Origin: Crambe crambe
Lineage: Eukaryota; Porifera; Demospongiae; Poecilosclerida; Crambeidae
Reading direction: 5' to 3'
Length of the DNA: 64,000 bases
Assembly: GCA_963924555.1 (NCBI GenBank)
Contig: OZ004583.1
Coordinates: 2,513,501 to 2,577,500 of the forward strand
The notes beneath the pieces are model-generated. The model saw nothing but the letters and a program-made list of their open reading frames with translations. It was not told the DNA's origin and did not search any database. Of the stretch, positions 44,601-51,859 are shown one piece after another. The translations under genes and the position numbers were made by a program. The stretch's first letter is position 1. The number at the start of each line of letters is the position of its first letter.

Positions 44601-47600
44601 ACGAGATATGGTTGTCTAAGAAGAAGAATAACAACCTACATAGACGCTCTCTCTGATAAATTACCTTCAGTGCTGAAATTAGAAGTGGGTGGGGATTCAG
44701 AACACCAAGACATAGTTTGTTTTCTAAGTAGCCCAACTCCAAAGCCACAGTTAAGTGTGTCATGTTGTAAGATTACTGCTATCAACTGTAGCATGAGCTC
44801 TGATCAGTAATGACATCTCTTTTGTACTTATGAAATCACAAGGTATCATGAAGCCAGATTGAGTGTGTAGTGTTGGAGCAAGGGATCATTGAAGTATGGT
44901 GACTTTGCTCACTATTCATAGATTGCCTCAGGTAGGTAAAGGATCAGCAAGCAACTGTATGTAACTGAACTCCTCCTTTTGATCTGATGACCATTTCTGT
45001 ATATACTTTAATGCTCTTTAATAGTGTGAAGTCCACACCCCCATTGTTGTAATTTTATTATTCTGTTTCTTATTTGCTAAATTGAATTTGATAATTTATG
45101 CTTTGATGAATTTGTTCATACTAGCTATAACAAATAACCTGGTAAATTAAGGACTATGTACAGCATTTCATACTACGTAACAATAACCTAGTAGTCAAAG
45201 TTAGTTAACTTATAAGTACCTAGCTGAGAAACCAAATGACATGTATCAGCAATATAGCATCAATGTAGTCAGAATGAAAACACACCAAGGATTGCCATCA
45301 GCATACCACTATGCATAGCGTGAAGGGACATGGCATCACTCTGTGTAGTGTGAAGAGATACACCAGTAGCACTGTCTGTAGTGTGAAGAGATGCAGTACC
45401 ACTCTGTGTAGTGTGAAGAGATACAGTACCACTCTGTGTAGTGTGAAGAGACGCAGTGCCACTCAGAGTAGTGCTTGGTCCATCAAGCAGCTGTGCAGGG
45501 CACCTTCCAAGAGTCTCCAGGCCACACTCCATCCAGAGATCGTTATTGGCTATTGTGAGCTGTTGCTGACCCAGTTGAGTGATAGTGGCATTGTAGAGAT
45601 TATTGAAGCAGCAGTCCAACTCATTTCGGAGGGTGGCTAGTGAGTTGCGACAGGTGGAGGGACAAGAGGTGGTTGAAGTACAATCGGCTATGGCAGTAGT
45701 CAGATTATCAAGGACCTCAGTGGAAAGTGACCTATTGAAACATGGCTCACCATCATAGAAACCGCATCCTTCAAGTGCAGTTTGAGTGAGAAATGCACAC
45801 CTTTGCGGATCATTTAGTGCATTGATTATCGGCTGGACATTTGAATAAGTGCAAACAGACTCGTATTGAACTTGTGCATACTCAATTAGTGAACAATTAC
45901 GGGTTTGAGTGGTAGTTAAATCCAGCTGTGATGGAGGACAAATGGCAGGTGGTGTTTCAACTCCACATCTGGACCAGAGAGAATAGCTGAAAAGTGAGGC
46001 ATACTGCGGAAAGACGAGAGAAGAATTCACAAACTGGTTAATGCAGCACCCTAGACTCGCTTGCAGCATTGTTATGTTGCCTTGGCATTCACTGGAGCAT
46101 TCATTTGTTGAGTTACAAATAGACGAGATCCATTCAAGATCAGGGAGATATACCACTAATATTCCACAGTGCTTACCTGCATCATTTTGGCGACAAACGA
46201 GTTCTAATGGTTGTACTGGAAAACCACATCTAAGTGACTCATTAAAGACCCTCTGAATATATCCTGATGTACATTGTGCTTCAAGCAAAACCTGTGTGCA
46301 GGTTTCTAGAGTTTCTCCATCCACATCAAATGTTTGTCTTCGGTGTCTATGCAATGGAACAAGGCCAGTCATTTCCAAGACAGACTTCAAATGCTCATGA
46401 TGTATCTCCTGAGGCTGTGAAGGAGATTTTTCTGCATTGCTAGCCAGCAAGCACATGGTTACTGCCACCACTATCATACAGTACATTCTGCAGTATTGGA
46501 TAATGTATACAGGTATTATAGATATAATCAAGCTAGTTCCCAGTCCTTCTAGTCCTTGCCAAATGTTTCTTGCACTGCTGTGTGATAGGATGCATCAATC
46601 CTTTTTATATTCTGAGCAATTAACCACAGGAAATGAATATTTGTAACTAAACTTGCAGTCAGAGAGGTTCCAGCTACATACTTACCACAAGCACACTTTA
46701 TTACAAGTTTTTACTCTGTAGTGGTAAGATTATTACATTCCTGCCAATGCATTATAGCAGCTCTCGAAGTTGAAGCTGCCTCTTCAACCTTTTTACTATG
46801 CTTGTTCGTGGTCTGTGGTTTAATGGATGTTGACATTTGATTAGTCATTCCAGATACAGTCAGAACACCAAAACATAGTTTAGCCCAACTCCAAAGCCAC
46901 AGTTAATGGTTTGGTGTCATGTTGTATTTGCAACAGATTTTGTTTAGCATCATACTACTATATGCCATAATGTGAAGGGACATGTCATCACTCTGTGTAG
47001 TATGAAGAGATGCAGTACCACTCTGTGTAGTGTGAAGCTGTACAGAAGAGTCTCCAGGCCACACTCCATCCAAAGATGGTTATCAGCTATTGTGAGCTGT
47101 TGCTGACCCTGTGCAATAATGGTGGCATTATTGAACCAACAGTTTAACTCATTTTGGATGGCAGTTAGTGAGTTGCGACAGGTGGAGGGACAAGAGGTGG
47201 TTGAAGTACAAGTGGATATGGCAGTCCCCAGATTAGAAGTAACTGCAGTGGAATCCAACCTATTCAAACATGGCTGACCTCTGTATACACCACATGTTTG
47301 AGCTTGAGTGAGAACTGCACATCTTTGTGAATCACGGAGTGCATTGATTAATGGCTGGATGTTTGAACGAGTGTATGAAATAGAACACGTATGTAGTCAT
47401 TTCTTGAACAAGTACGGGTTGGACGAGTGGTGGTTAAATCCAGCTGTGATGGAGGAGAAGTGGCAGGGAGTGTCTCAACTCCACATGTGGACCAAAGAGA
47501 GTAGCTGAAAAGTGTGGCATACTGCGGAAAGATAAAATTCTGATACAGCACCCTATATAGACTTGCTTGCAGCATTGTTATGTTGCCTCGGCATTCGCTG

Positions 47601-50600
47601 GAGCATTCATTCATTGAGTTACAATAGATGAGATCCATTCAGATCTGTTCCTATTATACCACAGTATTTCCTTGCTTCATTCTGATGACAAGCATGTTTT
47701 ATAGCTGATGCTGACATGCTAAACCACATCTAATTGTCTTGCTTAACCTGGTGTACATTGTGCTTGGAATGAAACCTGTGTACAGGTTTTTCAACTGCTT
47801 GTCTTCGAGGCCAGAATTTAACCATAGGAAATGAGTATTTGGTTGCTACATAGGAGAACTGTATTTGTTTTCATCATAGATGCATGATAACAAGAAAACA
47901 CGTCTAATCTGACAACCCTGTACCAGCTTCTGCCCGGAGTTCTTGAGTTGTGCGCCGAAATTTATTTTACTATGACCACTTTTGTGTCCCCTTTGACAAT
48001 CAAAACCATCACTAGTACAAGCCTAAAGTAAGTACAATGAGTGGTGACTGAAATAGCCCAGTTATTTCCAAATGGTCAGTGTGGGCAGAACCCTGTCTGT
48101 GATGAACCCATCTAACCATTCCTCCATGTCCAGGGTTCTAGCCAGGATGAATGCAAAGAGTGGGGGGTTTAGGCAATAAGGAGGTCCAAAAATATTAAAT
48201 GCTTGGGAGTGACATACCTTTAACTCGTGTGTATTGTGACTTGTGTGTTGCTATGAATGTACTGTCCATTGCAGGTCGGTTGTTTGACAATTTGTTCTAT
48301 GGCTTGCATGAATGGGTATAGGGCATGAAGGATCAGGTCCTTGTAAGCCACTACCTATTTCTCATACCTTATGGACAGCCATCCTGAAATCTACAGATGT
48401 TCACTACAGTAATCATTCATTTGTTACTATTCATAGTATTCTAAGTTTAGAACTTTTCACTTGTTTATTGTTAAGCATTAATTAATAATTGTGTTCACTT
48501 CTTGAGACTTGACTGAAATATTCATGCGTGAATGATGGTAGGTGCACCACGCCATCTTCCATGTACATCACACCACCTTCCATGTACGTAGTTTGACTGA
48601 GTCATGGTTTGCGAGAGCATACATTTCAAATGAAGTTTGTTTTATACTTTAATTGCTAAGATAATTATGGCATCTTCCTAAAGAGGTTACTTCCCTACAG
48701 GTCACAGGTCACTTATTCCTAGTCCAACGTAAAAACACTGATATCAGCCAGTTTGTGAATATAGTTGAAAGAGTTCCATGGAAACTTTGTAACAGACTTC
48801 TCAACCTTATGAGTTAATTAATCCTGGATTGAAAATGGTCCTCTATTGTAAAACATTTCTTAAAAATGTAAAGTCTCTCACTCCCAAATCTGATGGGCAA
48901 TTAGATGTCCAAGTTTAAAACGCAAAGTTAGGGATTCCACAGTTGGATACATCCCATATCCAATTAATTTTTATTGGAATTGATTTTCCCTTGGCTTCTT
49001 TAGTACTGCTATACAACAAATGTGATTTCATTTTGTTGTAGCTAAGTAAACTAACAGCTAATAATTAGTATTCAACCTTGAGCACATTTACAGGAATACA
49101 AGACCTGGCACTGACTCTTTAAAAATAATTAGGTGGGCATTATTTAGAGTGTCTACTGCCAGGTGGTGTAACCCTTTACCGACTCCAATTATAGCTTGGC
49201 CTTAAAAGCAGTGGCAGAGACACAGGGGCAGTCACCGCCCCCCTCCCCCCTCACTTTTTACCCTATTAATTAATGTATGGTTTTATATATTTTATAATAA
49301 TTGGTGTGTATATGCCACTCTGACAGCTAGGATTATCAAAGCACCTGGCATTGTTACCTCCCATTAGTAGCCAACAGAAGCATACATGTGCACAGAGTCA
49401 GAACATAAATATCACATGACCATTTACTGGAAATGATCTTCAGAGTTTTTCAGTGCTGAAATTGGAAGTGGGTAGGGACCAGAACTACGTATCAATTGTT
49501 ATGTATACTGTACTATGTCTAGTTATAACTACATAATATAAGAAACTAAAAGTAGTAGCAAAATGAATACTGTATTTCCGTTCTGTGTGGTAATCGTAGA
49601 ACTACTCGATCCATTCTGTGTGGTGGTCGTAGAACTACTCGATCCATTCTGTGTGGTGGTCGTAGAACTGCTCTGAGTGATATCGTCAGAAGTCGAAGGC
49701 ATTTCAGTGGTAGGACCAGTCAGTTGGGGCTCACAAATTCCTGGTGTATCTAGGCCACATAGTAACCAATATTCATAGCTCAGGAAGTCGTATCTTGTGC
49801 CACTGATTTCAGTTATGCTGCTGTTGTAGAAGTTATTAATACAGCATCCTGCTGATGCCTTGAAATTCTCAAGAATAGATCTACAGAGAGGCTCACATAT
49901 GCTGGTATTTCTGCAGGTTCGAAAAGCTACTGAAAAGTTAGTTTCCAAGACAGGCAACAGCTCCAAGCAAGAACGGCCTAATACTTCATTCACTCCACAT
50001 TGCTCGAGAGTTGATTGATAAAATAGTTGGCAAGTGCTTTCTGATGATAAGGCATTGAGTGTTGGCTCTATGTAACGTCTCTCACACTGGATGCGTTCCA
50101 TTTGTTCTTGATAGCTTAAAACGTCACAGCTTGGATCTACTGGAACAGGCAGTGACTCTATAACACTCGTGCAGTTGTTAGTGATCCCTTCTAGTTCACA
50201 ACTGGACCAAAGAGAGTATTGGAAAGCCGGACCATACGCAGCATACAGTTGCATGTTCCGAGTTTGATTAAAGATCACATTAATACAGCATCCAAGTTCA
50301 TCGCGGATATTTACCAGTCTTCCCTTACACTGTGTGGAACAAGTACTCATCGAATTAGGACACGCACGAAGAATTGCTTGTATGTCTTGGATGTAAGTGG
50401 TCGCTACCCCACAGTAATCTCCCATTGAATTTTGTCTGCAAGAATCCTGAAAATTTTCGGCTGTTTGAGATTGATCACACTGAAGTGATAGACTATACAA
50501 TGCTTGAACATAACCACTGGTACACTGTTGACTTGTAGTAATGCGCTGGCACTGCCTTGATATACTGGAATTTACTTGCCTCTTCTGTATGCTATGAAAG

Positions 50601-51859
50601 TTAGCTTGGCCTATAGAGACATCCTTGATTGATGAGTCACAAAGAACATTGTATCCACCGATGAGAAAGATTAGCACCAAACCAATAACCAGGTTGAAGG
50701 GCTTCATTGTGATTCTTTTGTATAGAGCAACTATAGGTATAGTGTAGGTGTTTTTTAAACTACTACTAGCTACTAGACTTTAGGCTGAAAAACAAACGGG
50801 TGGTATTAGCACTAGAATATTCATAGCGGTTGGTATTTTTTTCAATGAATAATGGTACAGCCATTAATATGATACAGACTGAGATGACATCATTCAATCA
50901 GTGTAACACTGATTGGATGATGTCATCTCAGTCTTTTTATATGCCTCATTACCACTGTATGTAGCAATATTCCTCTGTTTCACTTGTACTGCATGGTCCA
51001 TAGGCTGTGTGCACAAGGATATACACATCCCCCATTATCTGGACTTCAATCATCTTAATTGGAATTTAATCATATTCATATTTGATAAACATCTCCTCTC
51101 CCTTTATGCAGATATGCATTACTTTAGCAATAGGAAAAAGTGGAAAACTGACATGGGTTTTGTGAATAAGGTCCAGGTTCATAATTTCTCTCTATGTGTG
51201 GTTGATTATGCAGGAGCTCTCCCTTCATGGATTGGTAGCAGATCAATTATTGCCTGTGGCAAGAAGTTTAGGATCAAATAAATATCAGGTATATGTATGT
51301 TCAGATTGTATATAATATACTATTACTTTTTTGCTAATTTCGATGTTGCAGTTGAGTTGGACAGAAAGCCATGCTGAATCTAAAACTGGCCAAAGAACCA
51401 TCAAATTCTATGATGATGAAGGCACCACAGCTCTTAGAAAGGTGTGGCATGCAAGTGGCTCCATCTATAACATGACTATAGTCATGATTTGCATGCTTGG
51501 GTTTGTATTACGTATACCCTTGCGAGTAACAACAAATGCCATTAAATATAGCAATATCTTACAATATCTTCTTTTACAGTCTCTTCGTTATGGTGAAGAA
51601 TCTTCAGCCAAGCCTATGTTCTCCATTGAAATAAATAATAAGGTATGGCTGAGCACAGTATTATAGTTATTATGCGGACAAAACAGGGTGGGCATTATTT
51701 AAACCTCTATGGGCCCGTTATTTGATCAAATCTGCTTTTTTATATTCATTTTAGGGAGTGAAGCAAGACTTGATAGTGGGGCCATCCTTCATTGCAGTGG
51801 TGATAGCTGTGTTCATTTGGTGGTTGGCATACACCACTAAGACTAAACTTCAAGAATAG
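26633..51859 (+). CDS. SSR4: Translocon-associated protein delta (SSR4), 6 exons with a 24-kb intron
   Basis: Exons are 26633..26681, 26739..26845, 51214..51288, 51352..51441, 51580..51642 and 51755..51859, giving 162 residues (human 173). All junctions keep frame. TRAP-delta is a single-pass ER membrane subunit beside the Sec61 channel. Residues 1-17 are the signal peptide. Cys19 (AACTNP) and Cys50 (LSCEE) match the disulfide pair of the vertebrate lumenal domain. ELSLHGLVADQLLPVARS and KYQLSWTESHAESKTG match the human NMALYADVGGKQFPVTRG and RYQVSWSLDHKSAHAG segments. TIKFYDDEG matches VRFFDEES. Residues about 138-154 form the membrane helix, followed by a short basic tail. Intron 2 (26846-51213) contains an opposite-strand tandem gene family. 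A poly(A) signal AATAAA lies at 51913-51918. Confidence 0.92.
31835..32645. repeat. Identical spacer tract, copy 1
   Basis: About 810 bp with no difference or indel that I could find from 35966-36776, at a constant offset of 4,131 bases, including unstable 14-16-bp tandem repeats. It contains a 90-codon plus-strand frame (32252-32524, starting MVYEAMKILLIVHT) that is therefore also identical. Coding status of that frame is unknown. Confidence 0.85.
32195..32242. repeat. 16-bp tandem repeat (ATCATTAAACCCCCCC)
   Basis: About three and a half copies. The same number of copies is present at 36326-36373 in the paralogous spacer. Confidence 0.85.
32710..32819. mobile_element. Hairpin MITE, copy 1
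   Basis: CACTGTAAAAATGAAAGTG followed by TACTGCACACTA forms an inverted repeat with TAGTGTGCAGTA and CTTTCATTTACAGTG. The arms are about 48 bp around a short centre. The paralogous copy lies at 36841-36950. Confidence 0.75.
33173..34411 (-). CDS. Secreted double 12-Cys-domain protein with GPI-like tail, copy A
   Basis: An intronless frame of 412 residues. Signal peptide 1 to about 20; a furin-like RHRRQ ends at residue 51. Two homologous domains follow, each with twelve Cys: domain 1 at C63, 72, 87, 98, 107, 127, 133, 137, 150, 151, 177, 186; domain 2 at C202, 216, 234, 245, 253, 269, 275, 279, 292, 293, 318, 326. Both share C-x5-C-x3-C-x12-CC and an LW-x3-CG motif (LWSTCGVE, LWMECGLE). Residues about 335-395 are a stalk of six ten-residue repeats of the type TTQSGTASLH. 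The C-terminus is hydrophobic (MLMAILGMLHVI), fitting a weak GPI signal. It lies antisense inside SSR4 intron 2. I do not recognise the domain family; a cell-surface role is inferred from architecture. Confidence 0.85.
   Translation of the reverse strand: MYCTIVVAVIMCLLASNAEALSPLSQEIHHEHLKSVLEMTGLAPLHRHRRQAVEVDSETLKTCAQVSLQAQCTSGLLQGIIDEAIRCGIMPTSTELSCRQNEARKYCGIIRTYGAYFPDLERISSICNSTNECSSECRGNITMLRASLGCCINHILNTSVPLPQYATLFSYSLWSTCGVETPPATCPPSQLDLTTTRQTRICSRNDFYHAQYISTCTRSNIQPLINALRDSQRCAVLVQSPTQLCGVYNGQPCLYRSGSPNLQTATTSCTSTTTCSSTCRSSLSALRNELDCCFNNLYNATIAQGQAGIADNGLWMECGLETLGRCPIQLLDGPSTTQSGTVSLHTTQSGTASLHTTQSGTVSLHTTQSGTASLHTTQNATVSLHTTQSDAMSLHAMHSGMLMAILGMLHVI
35966..36776. repeat. Identical spacer tract, copy 2
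   Basis: Partner of 31835-32645 at offset 4,131. Similarity falls beyond both edges: GTATACA becomes GTTTATA at the right edge and CCACGG becomes CCATGG at the left. Confidence 0.85.
36841..36950. mobile_element. Hairpin MITE, copy 2
   Basis: Paralogous to 32710-32819. The left arm has diverged (CACTGTAAAAACCAAAGTG) so the hairpin is less perfect. It was carried along by the segmental duplication rather than inserted separately. Confidence 0.7.
37308..38459 (-). CDS. Double 12-Cys-domain GPI-like protein, copy B
   Basis: Intronless, 383 residues. It has the same signal peptide pattern (MYCTIIVVAVTMCLLAS) and both Cys domains (CCINHFMNSS in domain 1, CCFNNLYNAT in domain 2, LWSTCGVE and LWMECGLE). 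It is shorter than copy A for two reasons. The stalk has only about three repeats (TQSGTASLHT, TQSGTASLDT, TQSDAMSLYA). The RRQA part of the basic cleavage site is missing (LHRHRVEVD instead of LHRHRRQAVEVD). The reading frame is otherwise whole, so it is probably functional but may keep its propeptide. Confidence 0.84.
   Translation of the reverse strand: MYCTIIVVAVTMCLLASDVEALSPEMHHEHLKSVLEMTGLAPLHRHRVEVDEETLKTCAQVSLQAQCTSGYVQGVIDETIRCGSASSVPFMESSCRQNEARKYCGIIGAYLPDLERISSICNSTNECSSECRGNIIMLRASLGCCINHFMNSSFVFLQYASLFSYSLWSTCGVEIPPAFCPPSQLDLITTRQDPYCRINDYARALHQFVCTRSNIQPIINALRDSQRCAVLAQVPTQACGVYRGEPCLNRLASSEVASNLGTAMYTCTSTTSCLSTCRNLLATLRNELDCCFNNLYNATITQLGQQQFAIADNDLWMECGLETLGRCPAQLLDGPSITQSGTASLHTTQSGTASLDTTQSDAMSLYAMHSGMLMAILGMLHVI
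39685..40103. mobile_element. TA-flanked MITE with 34-bp inverted ends
   Basis: The left end TACCGTAGAGTGGGTTAATT continues through TCGTTAGGAAAAAA. The right end is its inverse, TTTTTTCCCTAACGAAATTA then ACCCACCCTACAGTA. TA at both edges suggests a Tc1/mariner-type target. About 420 bp, no transposase. Confidence 0.82.
41220..41345. repeat. Short tandem repeat with AAGGACTATGTACAA
   Basis: Three imperfect copies of a phrase including AAGGACTATGTACAAYATTT then CAAGGTCAT, downstream of copy C. The same phrase occurs once below copies A and B and near 45150. Confidence 0.6.
41403..42611 (-). CDS. Double 12-Cys-domain GPI-like protein, copy C
   Basis: Intronless. The Met at 42611 (MYWMTLIVVAVTMCLLAS) lines up with the starts of copies A and B; an in-frame Met nine codons upstream (42638) would give 411 residues. 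It keeps LHRHRRQAVEVD, the two Cys domains and four stalk repeats. The last repeat differs (ASPLTTQGDAMSLYA). The C-terminal hydrophobic stretch is MLMAMAILGVLHVI. The domain cores are very close to copy B, with ICNSTNECSSECRGNITMLR identical, which points to recent duplication or exchange between them. Confidence 0.84.
   Translation of the reverse strand: MYWMTLIVVAVTMCLLASNAEGLSPQPQEMHYKHFKSILEMTGLVPLHRHRRQAVEVDEETLKICTQVSLQAQCTSGYVQGVLDETIRCGLASAASAIELACRQNEARKYCGIVGAYLHDLERISSICNSTNECSSECRGNITMLRASLGCCINHLLNSSLAFPQYASLFSYSLWSTCGIETPPVTCPPSQLDLTTTRPTRNCSINDNIRVLFQFVCTHSNIQPIIDALRDSRRCAVLAQVQTQACGVYRGEPCFNRLDSNAVTSNLGTAITTCTSTTSCSSTCRNSLATLRNELDCCFNNLYNATIIIQGQQQLAIADNSLWMECGLETLGRCPAQLLDGPNTTQSGTASLHATQSGTASLHATQSGTASPLTTQGDAMSLYAMHSGMLMAMAILGVLHVI
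42639..45268. other. Spacer between copies C and D
   Basis: It contains the long palindrome at 43585-43751 and a repeated phrase, TTGGTAAAGGGTCAACATG, near 43998 that also occurs near 28650 and 39650. 44935-45000 duplicates 41005-41090. No coding region was found. Confidence 0.55.
43585..43751. repeat. Near-perfect 167-bp palindrome
   Basis: Left arm TCAATAGAATTAGTTCTCAT through CCTTCATCAGT, then a few bases, then the exact inverse ACTGATGAAGG through ATGAGAACTAATTCTATTGA. The arms are about 80 bp with a loop of only a few bases, so the transcript of either strand would form a long uninterrupted hairpin. Confidence 0.95.
45269..46486 (-). CDS. Double 12-Cys-domain GPI-like protein, copy D
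   Basis: Intronless, about 405 residues from the Met at 46486 (MYCMIVVAVTMCLLAS), which matches the starts of A-C; a further Met 15 codons upstream is in frame. The cleavage site is LHRHRRQTFDVD. Both Cys domains are present, but domain 1 is the most divergent among A-D (CTQVLLEAQCTSGYIQRVFN, GKHCGILVVY). The stalk has five repeats, one altered (TTDSATGVSLH). The tail ends MLMAILGVFSF. A TTAACCACAGGAAATGAATA block lies about 90-130 bp upstream of the start, as upstream of copy A. Confidence 0.84.
   Translation of the reverse strand: MYCMIVVAVTMCLLASNAEKSPSQPQEIHHEHLKSVLEMTGLVPLHRHRRQTFDVDGETLETCTQVLLEAQCTSGYIQRVFNESLRCGFPVQPLELVCRQNDAGKHCGILVVYLPDLEWISSICNSTNECSSECQGNITMLQASLGCCINQFVNSSLVFPQYASLFSYSLWSRCGVETPPAICPPSQLDLTTTQTRNCSLIEYAQVQYESVCTYSNVQPIINALNDPQRCAFLTQTALEGCGFYDGEPCFNRSLSTEVLDNLTTAIADCTSTTSCPSTCRNSLATLRNELDCCFNNLYNATITQLGQQQLTIANNDLWMECGLETLGRCPAQLLDGPSTTLSGTASLHTTQSGTVSLHTTQSGTASLHTTDSATGVSLHTTQSDAMSLHAMHSGMLMAILGVFSF
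46940..47815 (-). pseudogene. Broken copy E of the double 12-Cys gene
   Basis: Homology to copies A-D runs from the RRQ cleavage site down to the stalk, but in three or more frames. Pieces include CSSECRGNITMLQASL, ATLFSYSLWSTCGVE, TSCPSTCRNSLTAIQNELNC and LWMECGLETL. At 47812-47820 the homology jumps from the RRQ codons directly to the AACCATAGGAAATGAG block normally found upstream of the gene, so signal peptide, start and 5' UTR are deleted. Several frameshifts and small deletions lie inside, one around the first CC pair. One Cys of the second CC pair is replaced (NCWFNN). It cannot make the family product. Confidence 0.85.
47821..49528. other. Spacer between pseudogene E and copy F
   Basis: A stretch at about 48320-48400 (GGCATGAA, ACCTTATGGACAGCCA) is a diverged relative of the spacer frame at 32340-32410, so the unit structure of the array extends here. 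No gene is recognised. Confidence 0.5.
49529..50707 (-). CDS. Double 12-Cys-domain GPI-anchored protein, divergent copy F
   Basis: Intronless, 392 residues. Signal peptide MKPFNLVIGLVLIFLIGGYN; basic site QKRQ near residue 44. The same two-domain Cys pattern holds (CSTQCKGRLVNIRDELGCC, LWSSCELE; CEPLCRSILENFKASAGCC, YWLLCGLD) but sequence identity to A-D is low. The stalk is a Ser/Thr-rich repeat of another type (TTTTQNGSSSS). The tail NGNTVFILLLLLVSYIM is a clear GPI-signal shape. It is likely the oldest lineage in the array and a good outgroup for A-E. It lies closest to SSR4 exon 3 and on the opposite strand to SSR4. Confidence 0.86.
   Translation of the reverse strand: MKPFNLVIGLVLIFLIGGYNVLCDSSIKDVSIGQANFHSIQKRQVNSSISRQCQRITTSQQCTSGYVQALYSLSLQCDQSQTAENFQDSCRQNSMGDYCGVATTYIQDIQAILRACPNSMSTCSTQCKGRLVNIRDELGCCINVIFNQTRNMQLYAAYGPAFQYSLWSSCELEGITNNCTSVIESLPVPVDPSCDVLSYQEQMERIQCERRYIEPTLNALSSESTCQLFYQSTLEQCGVNEVLGRSCLELLPVLETNFSVAFRTCRNTSICEPLCRSILENFKASAGCCINNFYNSSITEISGTRYDFLSYEYWLLCGLDTPGICEPQLTGPTTEMPSTSDDITQSSSTTTTQNGSSSSTTTTQNGSSSSTITTQNGNTVFILLLLLVSYIM
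50876..50934. repeat. 29-bp-arm palindrome
   Basis: AGACTGAGATGACATCATTC then AATCAGTGT is followed after one base by its inverse with a single mismatch, then TTTTT. It lies about 170 bp upstream of the copy F start, inside SSR4 intron 2. Confidence 0.9.

Noticed and set aside
33218-45640. Plus-strand frames with repeated LCSVKR motifs opposite copies A-D
   Set aside because: Antisense readings of the stalk repeat and second Cys domain; no start context or domain of their own.
50913-51281. 122-codon plus-strand frame with a hydrophobic start
   Set aside because: It runs through the hairpin and SSR4 intron 2 and overlaps the true SSR4 exon 3 (51214-51288) in the wrong frame.
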